The translations under genes and the position numbers were made by a program. Shown piece by piece: positions 1-4,933 of a stretch of 8,314 nt of DNA. This DNA is from an uncultured Chloroflexota bacterium (lineage in GTDB: Bacteria > Chloroflexota > Dehalococcoidia > UBA2979): assembly GCA_902827055.1 (NCBI GenBank), contig CADEHD010000084.1:1-8314 (forward strand). Reading direction: 5' to 3'. The notes under the pieces are model-generated. The model ran no database searches, was not told where the DNA came from, and saw nothing but the letters and a program-made list of their open reading frames with translations. Each line of letters opens with the position of its first letter. Position 1 is the first letter of the stretch.

Positions 1-177
1 ATCGAGCAGGTAGCTGATACGAACGTTTTCGACGATGTAGCGAGCGGAGGTCAACGCCAGCCGAAGCTCGTTCGAGACGGCATCGAGGTTCGTGCCCGTT
101 GCGCCAATGAGCGCGAATACAAGCTCCGGCCCGACGTCGGATAAAGCAGGTGGCGACGAACGAGTGGTGGATGTCAC
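1..177 (-). CDS. Anti-phage dCTP deaminase-like protein, N-terminal part (cut by window edge)
   Basis: Reading the minus strand from a GTG at 177 to the window edge gives 59 open codons. After a short Ser/Thr/Pro-rich leader they contain PELVFALIGATGTNL (about residues 18-32) and end in NVRISYLLD. From memory, this fits the start of anti-phage dCTP deaminases (AvcD/DcdV type), where an N-terminal P-loop-like nucleotide-binding domain precedes a C-terminal zinc deaminase that depletes dCTP during phage infection. The deaminase domain would lie beyond position 1 and cannot be seen. An in-frame TAA at 226-224 limits the start. GTG at 177 is my choice, TTG at 192 is possible, and neither has a clear Shine-Dalgarno site. 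A hairpin-forming repeat (216-229) lies just upstream. The family call rests on about 40 residues. Another P-loop nucleotide-metabolism protein is the main alternative. Confidence 0.5.
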   Translation of the reverse strand, partial: MTSTTRSSPPALSDVGPELVFALIGATGTNLDAVSNELRLALTSARYIVENVRISYLLD

Positions 178-215
178 TGGTAACCAGAACAATAGTTCGC
201 GCAGCGACGCTGTGT

Positions 216-229
216 ACAGTGGTTACTGT
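216..229. repeat. Inverted repeat upstream of the dCTP deaminase-like gene
   Basis: ACAGT (216-220) and ACTGT (225-229) form a perfect 5-bp dyad around a 4-nt spacer. It lies about 40 bp upstream of the likely GTG start at 177, where an operator or 5'-UTR hairpin could sit. Five base pairs is short enough to be chance. Confidence 0.25.
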
Positions 230-413
230 CGCGGGATGGGGCGCTAATGTCTAGCGGTTCTCGAGGATTTGCTCCATTCGCTGTCGCACGGATCTCACTG
301 CTTCGCACAACATTCATTACGTCGGTTCACGCGCGTAGCCGCGTCTATACGCGAGACCTCAGGATGTAAACACCAGTCGCCCCGGTCCGGACTCCCGGAT
401 CAAGCGAGGACCT

Positions 414-427
414 GCCGAGCGCTCGGC
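414..427. repeat. Perfect 14-bp palindrome
   Basis: GCCGAGCGCTCGGC is identical to its own reverse complement. It has no loop, so it suits a dimeric protein-binding site better than an RNA hairpin. It lies about 110 bp upstream of the HNH-family fragment. No protein can be assigned to it. Confidence 0.3.
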
Positions 428-537
428 CGTGAACCTCCTGAAATCCTGGGGAGCGGTGCCCGGCGTCGCGCGCGAGGCGACGAAAGGCCCGGCGCGCCCA
501 GACCGACGAAACGACCGTATGCTCGCCGGCGGCACTC

Positions 538-903
538 GTGGCCGGTGGGGAGGTCGAGTTGTTCGAGCCCGGAGAGATCATCTCGTACCTCGAGATGTGC
601 GCCGAGGAACAGGCGTCGCTCCAGCGAGGCATGAACTTCCGTCTGCCGTCCGGACGCACGGTCATCCTCATGAGTCGCCGGCCGAACGCCCCCTACGCCG
701 ACCGGATCGAGGACGAGGGCCGCACGATCATCTACGAGGGACACGACGTTCCTCGCACTCCCGGCATCCGCGATCCCAAGCTCCTCGATCAGGAGGCGAC
801 GACCCCGACGCGGACGCTCACGCAGAACGGCCTCTTCGAACGAGCCGCGCGCTTCCACCGCGAGGGAGGCGCGTGGGGCCCGCGGTCGGTTGGCACCCGA
901 TGA
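538..903 (+). CDS. HNH-endonuclease-family protein fragment, truncated before the HNH domain
   Basis: The 121-residue product contains ELFEPGEIISYLEMC, QRGMNFRLPSGRTVILMS, RPNAPYADRIEDEG and IIYEGHDVPRT. I recognise these as the N-terminal region of a family of proteins of roughly 250-300 residues whose C-terminal half is an HNH nuclease domain preceded by a segment with a 'VYEKI...GIW' motif. Here the match fades after FHREGG (about residue 110) and the frame stops at 901. Neither that segment nor HNH residues appear in any frame downstream. GTG 538 is the only usable start in the open frame; good-looking coding sequence continues upstream to about 500 without a start, so the 5' end may also be damaged. 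I infer a remnant, probably not a working nuclease. With the dCTP deaminase-like gene on the other side of the intergenic region, it suggests an eroded defence locus. Confidence 0.55.
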   Translation: MAGGEVELFEPGEIISYLEMCAEEQASLQRGMNFRLPSGRTVILMSRRPNAPYADRIEDEGRTIIYEGHDVPRTPGIRDPKLLDQEATTPTRTLTQNGLFERAARFHREGGAWGPRSVGTR

Positions 904-922
904 CCCATCGGCGCAGACAGGT

Positions 923-955
923 CGTCATGCCCAAGTCACAAACATCGGCATGACG
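923..955. repeat. Inverted repeat with 9-bp perfect arms
   Basis: CGTCATGCC (923-931) and GGCATGACG (947-955) are exact reverse complements separated by 15 nt. The repeat starts 20 bp after the stop of the truncated HNH-family frame. There is no T-run on either side, so a classical intrinsic terminator is unlikely. A recombination scar, a mobile-element end or a factor-dependent terminator hairpin are all possible. Confidence 0.4.
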
Positions 956-1244
956 CTGCGCTCGTGCGAAATCGGATGCACTCCTTTTCGGCTCGAACTC
1001 GCGCTGTGAGGACAGCAGGAACGTCGGCCTGCCAGATCCGCACGAGGCCAAGAACGTCGGAACTTCTCATCCACCCACCAGAGCGGGGCGGTTTCGAACG
1101 TATGACGACCCTGCCGAGGACGGCGGATCGGCTGACCACCGCGGGCGTCCGCGGCAGACGCCGGCCACTGGGTGTAGGCGCAGTGCCTTGAATCTCAAGA
1201 ATGCCCCCCAGTGTCCAGCCCGACCTAGATCGCATCCACGTGAG

Positions 1245-1269
1245 CCTGGGCGAATGTGAATCGCCCGGG
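1245..1269. repeat. Stem-loop with 9-bp stem
   Basis: CCTGGGCGA (1245-1253) pairs with TCGCCCGGG (1261-1269) around a 7-nt loop, with one G-T pair. The adjoining GGTTAACC is a perfect palindrome. No T-run follows on either strand. The function is unknown; the stem is stable enough to matter if the region is transcribed. Confidence 0.3.
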
Positions 1270-1445
1270 TTAACCTCCCCTGGGCGGCCGGGGTAGCCAG
1301 AACGGCAGCCGAATCGGCGAGCGAACCGAGGCTCGTCCAAGCCGACGCTTGACGCCAGCAGATTCACCAGCCTCCGGGTACACACCACGGCGGGGATCTT
1401 GGTAATGGCGCCGACGCGCCCTGGACACCGAAAGCCGCCGCCGGG

Positions 1446-1491
1446 TTGACTGCGCATGATGGCACTTGCATACTTGTCTGACTATGCAAGT
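1446..1491 (+). promoter_or_regulatory. Promoter with ArsR-type operator overlapping -10 and start codon
   Basis: TTGACT (1446-1451) is a near-consensus -35 box (5 of 6). After a 17-bp spacer, CATACT (1469-1474) matches 4 of 6 of the -10 consensus. ACTTGCATA (1464-1472) and TATGCAAGT (1483-1491) are perfect 9-bp inverted repeats with a 10-bp spacer. The dyad covers the -10 box, the expected transcription start (about 1480-1483) and the ATG at 1484. The layout fits autorepression by the dimeric ArsR-family protein encoded immediately downstream; such operators are typically AT-rich dyads over the promoter. No Shine-Dalgarno site precedes the ATG, so the transcript is probably leaderless. The promoter is inferred; the dyad is seen directly. 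Confidence 0.7.
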
Positions 1492-2143
1492 TATTGATGT
1501 CTTCGACCAGTTCTCCCGCGTCGCCTCCGCGCTGTCCGCATCGAGCCGCCTTCGGCTGATCGATCGCCTCTGCCAGGGGGAGCAGACCGTGGAGGAACTC
1601 GCCCGCGCCGCAGAGCTTGCCGTGCCGAACGCGTCGCGCCAGCTCCGTCTGCTCGGAGAGGCGCGGCTCGTGGTCTCGCGGCGTGACCCACCCCGTGTCT
1701 ACTACCGGCTGGCGGACGAGTCGGTGCTGCGTTTCTGGTTCGCGCTCCGCGAACTGACGCGCGAGCGGTTCGTCGAGGTCGACCGCGCGGTCGAGGCCAT
1801 GCTGGCGGGCGCCGACCCGCTCGAACCCGTCGGCCAGGAGGAGCTGCTGCGCCGGCTGGATGCGGGTGACGTCCTGCTCATCGACGTGCGGCCTGAGCCG
1901 GAGTACCGAGCTGGACACCTGCCGGGCGCGATCTCGGTACCACTTCCGCAACTTCGCGAGCGGCTCCCGCAGCTGCCACGGGACCGCGAGATCGTGGCGT
2001 ACTGCCGCGGCCCCTACTGCTTCCTGTCAGCCGAGGCTGTCCGCGACCTGCGCGCGCACGGCCTGCGCGCGTCTCGGCTGGAGGACGGTTACCCGGAATG
2101 GCGGACGGCGGGCCGCCCCGTCGAAGTAGGAGCCTCCGCATGA
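1484..2143 (+). CDS. ArsR-family repressor fused to a rhodanese domain
   Basis: The 219-residue protein has two domains. Residues about 8-95 are an ArsR winged helix: SSRLRLIDRL, the recognition-helix region ELAVPNASRQLRLLGEARLV, and the wing RRDPPRVYYRLAD. Residues about 115-213 are a rhodanese domain, with IDVRPEPEYRAGHLPGAI, the active-site loop AYCRGPYCFLS (Cys174, likely the persulfide-carrying cysteine, and Cys179) and the ending EDGYPEWRTAGRPV. ArsR-rhodanese fusions are a known architecture thought to couple DNA binding to sulfane sulfur or metalloid sensing. The ArsR half has a single cysteine (Cys30), so it lacks the paired cysteines used by SqrR/BigR-type sensors; sensing may use the rhodanese cysteines. 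ATG 1484 is preferred over an in-frame TTG at 1466, which would lie inside the promoter. The stop overlaps the next gene's start as ATGA, implying translational coupling. The gene is likely autoregulated through the operator over its start codon. Confidence 0.85.
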   Translation: MQVIDVFDQFSRVASALSASSRLRLIDRLCQGEQTVEELARAAELAVPNASRQLRLLGEARLVVSRRDPPRVYYRLADESVLRFWFALRELTRERFVEVDRAVEAMLAGADPLEPVGQEELLRRLDAGDVLLIDVRPEPEYRAGHLPGAISVPLPQLRERLPQLPRDREIVAYCRGPYCFLSAEAVRDLRAHGLRASRLEDGYPEWRTAGRPVEVGASA

Positions 2144-2565
2144 TCGCGAATATTCCCGGCGCACGCGGGATGGTCGAACGGCTCCGTGCGGCGCTGCCGG
2201 CGCGCGCAGTCACGGCTCGGAGCGCGCTGATCGTGCTCAGCCGCTCGCCGTTCGATGGCGATACGACCTGGAACGCGCTCCGGCTCGCGGCGATGCTGCA
2301 GTCGCAGCACGTCGCCGTGCGCGTGTTCGTGATGAACGACGCCACCGATCTCGTGCGACAGGGGGCCGTTCAGGAGGGCGCAGAGTTCGACCTGCAGGGC
2401 ATGCTGCGCGGCCTCCTAGCGCATGGCGGACGGTTGAAGGTGTGCACAACCTGCGTCACCCGCTGCGGCATGCACAGCGGTGACGTGATGCCGGAGGTGG
2501 TGATGGCCACCATGGGCGACCTCGCAACATGGGTCGTCGAAAGCGACCGCGCGCTGACCTTCTAG
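2140..2565 (+). CDS. DsrE-family sulfur-carrier-like protein
   Basis: The 141-residue product shows a DsrE/DsrF-like fold pattern. A first strand (ALIVLSRSPFDGD, residues 29-41) is followed by a helix with NALRLAAML and a second strand VAVRVFVMNDAT (58-69). The segment HGGRLKVCTTCVTRCG carries Cys102, Cys105 and Cys109. DsrE/TusD-type proteins move persulfide sulfur on a cysteine in this loop, so a sulfur-relay or thiol-redox role is likely. Three clustered cysteines could instead bind a metal. The start is ATG 2140, overlapping the stop of the ArsR-rhodanese gene; TAGGAG at 2127-2132 sits 7 nt upstream. Its stop codon is part of the next gene's ribosome binding site, which indicates tight co-translation. 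The family call is good, the exact substrate unknown. Confidence 0.75.
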   Translation: MIANIPGARGMVERLRAALPARAVTARSALIVLSRSPFDGDTTWNALRLAAMLQSQHVAVRVFVMNDATDLVRQGAVQEGAEFDLQGMLRGLLAHGGRLKVCTTCVTRCGMHSGDVMPEVVMATMGDLATWVVESDRALTF

Positions 2566-2574
2566 GAGATGGCC

Positions 2575-3729
2575 ATGTCCGTAGCAGCAGCGCAGACGGT
2601 CGTCGTCCTGGGCGGAGGCGTCGGCGGACAGGTGGCAGCCACGCGGCTGATGCAGCGCCTCGGCACACGGGCCCGCGTGATCGTCGTGGAGCGATCGACG
2701 TCGTTCACCTTCTCGCCCTCGCTGCTCTGGTTGATGGTGGGGCAGCGGCGACCGGAGACGATCACGAGGGACTTCTCGAAGCTCTCGAGCCGCGGCATCG
2801 AGCTGGTACGGGCGACTGTCACCGAGATCGACACCGAGGGCTCCCGGGTGCTTACCGAGGACGCGGTGATCCACTACGACTACCTGGTGATCGCGCTCGG
2901 GGCGGAGCACGACCCCGCGCTCCTCCCGGGGGCCGCCGAGTACACGCACCACCCCTACGACCTCGCCGCGGCGATCCGGTTACGAGACGCGCTCGCCGGA
3001 TTCGGCGGTGGTCGCGTCGTCGTCGCGATCGCGTCGCTGCCCTACCGTTGCCCGGCCGCGCCGTACGAGACCGCGATGCTCATCGACGGTTACCTGCGTG
3101 ACCACGGGCTGCGTGACCGCTCGACGATCGACATGTACACGCCGGAACCGCTCCCGATGCCGGTGGCCGGGGCGTTCATCGGGCACAGCGTCGCCGCCGA
3201 ACTGGCCGCCCGGAGGATCGCATTCCACCCGCGATCCGTACCGAGCGCTGTGAGTGCCGACGCGATCACGGTCGGCGGAACGGACGTGCCCTACGAATTC
3301 GCGGTGGTGATCCCGCCGCATCGCCCCCCCGCGGTGGTCGGATCCACTGGACTCGCCGGCGCCTCCGGCTGGATCGCGGTCGACCGCGCCAGCCTGCGGA
3401 CGCGGGCGGCGAACGTCTACGCGATCGGCGACGTGACCGGGATTCCGCTGGAGAATGGGCTGATGCTGCCCAAAGCCGGTGTCTTCGCGCACGGCGAGGC
3501 GGAAGTGGCGGCAGAGAACATCGCACGCCGCATCGAGGGCAACCTCAGCGAGGCCTCGTTCGACGGTCACGGCACCTGCTTCCTCGAGGTCGGTGGCGGT
3601 AAAGCTGGCCTGGCGCGCGGTGACTTCTTCGCGTCGCCTGCGCCGGCCGTCACCATGCAGCGCCCCGGGCGCCTCTGGCACGCTGGCAAGGTCGGGTTCG
3701 AGCAGTACTGGCTGCGCCGCTGGATCTGA
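2575..3729 (+). CDS. FAD-dependent oxidoreductase, sulfide:quinone reductase / flavocytochrome c sulfide dehydrogenase-like
   Basis: The 384-residue flavoprotein begins with a Rossmann FAD motif GGGVGG (residues 13-18) and ends with the second FAD contact VYAIGDVTGIPL, typical of the SQR/FCSD family. It has only two cysteines. Cys159, in LPYRCPAAPYE, aligns with the conserved first redox cysteine of SQR (about 160). Cys335, in GTCFLEVGGG, is at the expected place for the second. A Cys pair next to FAD oxidises sulfide to polysulfide or sulfur and passes electrons to quinone. The C-terminus (LWHAGKVGFEQYWLRRWI) has basic and aromatic residues suited to peripheral membrane binding. ATG 2575 is chosen because AGGAG at 2564-2568 is 6 nt away; the alternative ATG 2569 abuts it. 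Its neighbours (rhodanese, DsrE-like) support sulfide or persulfide handling. A general NADH-type disulfide reductase is less likely. Confidence 0.8.
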   Translation: MSVAAAQTVVVLGGGVGGQVAATRLMQRLGTRARVIVVERSTSFTFSPSLLWLMVGQRRPETITRDFSKLSSRGIELVRATVTEIDTEGSRVLTEDAVIHYDYLVIALGAEHDPALLPGAAEYTHHPYDLAAAIRLRDALAGFGGGRVVVAIASLPYRCPAAPYETAMLIDGYLRDHGLRDRSTIDMYTPEPLPMPVAGAFIGHSVAAELAARRIAFHPRSVPSAVSADAITVGGTDVPYEFAVVIPPHRPPAVVGSTGLAGASGWIAVDRASLRTRAANVYAIGDVTGIPLENGLMLPKAGVFAHGEAEVAAENIARRIEGNLSEASFDGHGTCFLEVGGGKAGLARGDFFASPAPAVTMQRPGRLWHAGKVGFEQYWLRRWI

Positions 3730-3751
3730 ACTGCCTACCGCGAGCGACGCA

Positions 3752-3799
3752 GAGCGGCGTTCCGCTCGTGGACTGGGCACCGAGCGTAACGAGGGTGCC
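3752..3799 (+). repeat. Two consecutive stem-loops between the flavoprotein and SHOCT genes
   Basis: GAGCGG (3752-3757) pairs perfectly with CCGCTC (3762-3767) around CGTT. GGCACC (3776-3781) pairs perfectly with GGTGCC (3794-3799) around 12 nt. The second stem ends where the GGAGGAGG ribosome binding site of the next gene begins. Without T-runs these are not standard terminators. They could protect or process the mRNA, or lower expression of the downstream genes relative to the first three. Confidence 0.35.
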
Positions 3800-3813
3800 G
3801 GAGGAGGCGAAGA

Positions 3814-4059
3814 ATGTTCTTGCAGACCTGGCCCGGTGGCTGGCTTCCCTAGTGGTTCTTCCCGCCGCTGATGATGCTCGGGATGGGACTCATGATGTGG
3901 CTGATGATGAGGGGGATGGCCGGCCGCGGCCACGGGAGCGGACCCGCCGATTCACACTCCCCAAGCCGCACCGCGCGCAGCATTCTCGATGAACGTTACG
4001 CAGGTGGCGAACTGACACGCGAGCAATACCAGCAGATGCGGGCCGACCTCGAAGGATGA
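3814..4059 (+). CDS. Small SHOCT-domain membrane protein, interrupted by an in-frame amber codon
   Basis: A strong Shine-Dalgarno site, GGAGGAGG (3800-3807), lies 6 nt before ATG 3814. The frame reads MFLQTWPGGWLP, then TAG (3850-3852), then WFFPPLMMLGMGLMMWLMM. The last segment is a Met-rich hydrophobic helix. It leads to a SHOCT domain at the C-terminus (SILDERYAGGELTREQYQQM). SHOCT domains are short helical oligomerisation or interaction modules often attached to a membrane segment. The sequence flows across the TAG as protein-like residues, so TGG-to-TAG (a lost tryptophan) or a sequencing error is the simplest explanation. A 62-residue form could start at ATG 3871, but that ATG has no ribosome binding site. 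The stop (4057-4059) is followed after 23 nt by the methyltransferase start. Whether a product is made is uncertain. Confidence 0.6.
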
Positions 4060-4082
4060 ACGGCGTGAGTAGGGAGATTTCG

Positions 4083-4865
4083 ATGGAGTGCTCAGTCGTA
4101 CCAGCGAACCTTGATCGCGAGCAGCTCCGCGCCTCGATCCAGGAGAAGTACACAGCGGTGGCGGACACGCCCGAACTGGGCTTCCACTTCCACACCGGGC
4201 GCCCCCTGGCAGCGATGCTGGGGTACGCGGCGGCCGAAGTGGATCTGTTACCGCGCCCCGCGGTGGAGTCGTTCGCCGGGACCGGTAACCCATTCACGAT
4301 GGGCCGATTGCGCCCGGGCGAGACGGTGCTGGACATCGGTTCCGGTGCGGGGTTCGACACGCTGCTGGCCGCACGCCAGGTCGGTTCCAGCGGACGCGTG
4401 ATCGCCGTCGACATGACCGAGGCGATGCTGGGGCGCACGCGTGAGGGTGCGCAGGCGCTCGGTCTCGCCAATGTCGAGGCGCGGCTGGGGTACGCCGAGG
4501 CGCTGCCTGTTCAGGACCGGTCGATCGACGTGGTGATCAGCAACGGCGTAATCAACCTGACACCCGACAAGGTCGCGGTGATGGAGGAGATTCGCCGCGT
4601 GCTCAAGCCGGGCGGTCGGATCCAGATCGCCGATATCGTGGTGCACTTGGAAGTGCCGCAGGACGCACGCGATGACATCGAGCTCTGGTCTGGCTGAATC
4701 GCCGGTGCACTGCATGAAGCAGAATGGCGCGAGGTGCTCGCGTTCACAGGATTCACGAATGTGCGATGGGGAACGGAGATCGATGTCTTCTCCGGGTCAC
4801 GGCACGAATCAGACGCGGCGGAGTTCGAGACGCGCGGAGTAACCTTCGCGGCGTACCTGGCGTGA
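4083..4865 (+). CDS. ArsM-like SAM methyltransferase, predicted selenoprotein (TGA = Sec at 4695-4697)
   Basis: This is a class I SAM-dependent methyltransferase related to arsenite methyltransferases. SAM motif I is LDIGSGAGFD (residues 83-92), the acidic motif II residue is Asp110 (VIAVDMT), and there are AEALP (139-142), SNGVINLTPDK and LKPGG motifs. The frame reads LWSG, then TGA (codon 205), then IAGALHEAEWREVLAFTGFTNVRW and on to a TGA stop at 4863-4865. In ArsM/AS3MT proteins this site is a catalytic cysteine in a 'GC-[IVL]-[AG]-GA' context, so TGA is read as selenocysteine (Sec205). Total length is 260 residues, against 204 if TGA were a stop. The only cysteine is Cys3. ATG 4083 is preferred because AGGGAG (4071-4076) is 6 nt upstream; ATG 4056, overlapping the SHOCT stop, is the alternative. 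The acceptor may be arsenite or a thiol, sulfide or selenide species; few cysteines argue against canonical ArsM chemistry. A plain frame-ending TGA is unlikely given the conserved tail. Confidence 0.85.
4698..4729 (+). promoter_or_regulatory. Candidate bacterial SECIS hairpin after the Sec TGA
   Basis: Directly after the TGA, CGCC (4700-4703) can pair with GGCG (4726-4729). Within it, CTGC (4710-4713) pairs with GCAG (4719-4722) around the loop ATGAA. The apical loop lies about 17-21 nt downstream of the TGA, in the range known for bacterial SECIS elements bound by SelB. An alternative stem, CGCGAG (4728-4733) with CTCGCG (4737-4742) around GTG, overlaps it and has a G-first loop but lies farther away. 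Folding both by eye cannot decide which one is used. No selA, selB, selC or selD gene is visible in this window. Confidence 0.5.
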
Positions 4866-4892
4866 CGGTTGGATGAGGATGGCGCGCGAGCC

Positions 4893-4908
4893 TGGCTTCG
4901 GCAAGCCA
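4893..4908 (+). repeat. Small stem-loop before the VOC gene
   Basis: TGGCTT (4893-4898) pairs perfectly with AAGCCA (4903-4908) around CGGC. It lies in the 68-nt gap between the methyltransferase stop and the VOC start. There is no T-run, so transcription probably continues into the VOC gene. Confidence 0.3.
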
Positions 4909-4933
4909 AGCGGGATGTGGAAGGGATCTGACG

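Larger units (their letters stand above)
178..537. other. Intergenic region between divergent genes
   Basis: I see no convincing gene in any frame here. The reading frames present are arginine- and serine-rich, as expected from non-coding GC-rich DNA. The stretch holds three short dyad elements: ACAGT-4-ACTGT at 216-229, a 7-bp stem with one G-T pair at 384-401, and a perfect 14-bp palindrome at 414-427. The frame of the downstream gene is open back to 442 with no ATG, GTG or TTG before 538. Residues just before 538 still look protein-like, so the downstream gene may have lost its original 5' end. Confidence 0.5.
904..1445. other. Intergenic region, about 540 bp, rich in inverted repeats
   Basis: No convincing gene was found on either strand. 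Open frames exist but have low-complexity Arg/Ser/Pro composition, no recognisable motifs and no ribosome binding sites. The region holds several perfect dyads: 923-955 (9-bp arms), 1139-1154 (CCGCGG-GCGT-CCGCGG) and 1245-1269 (9-bp stem with one G-T pair). An 8-bp palindrome GGTTAACC is at 1268-1275, and a 9-bp direct repeat GAACGTCGG occurs at 1019-1027 and 1052-1060. It may be decayed coding DNA from the truncated upstream gene plus the upstream control region of the ArsR operon. Confidence 0.5.

Noticed and set aside
901..903. TGA ending the HNH-family fragment as a second selenocysteine codon
   Set aside because: The frame after this TGA stays open but reads as low-complexity Arg/Ser/Thr sequence with no similarity to the family, unlike the methyltransferase case.
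936..1457. A 173-codon minus-strand open frame in the intergenic region
   Set aside because: Composition is Arg/Ser/Gly/Pro-rich, with no ribosome binding site, no recognisable domain and overlap with the ArsR promoter.
2569..2574. ATG 2569 as the flavoprotein start
   Set aside because: The AGGAG site directly touches this ATG; ATG 2575 has correct spacing.
2980..3933. A 317-codon open frame on the minus strand
   Set aside because: It is antisense to the well-supported flavoprotein gene and has a low-complexity composition without motifs.
4056..4082. ATG 4056 as the methyltransferase start
   Set aside because: It overlaps the upstream stop and lacks a well-spaced ribosome binding site, while ATG 4083 has AGGGAG 6 nt upstream. 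It remains possible through coupling.
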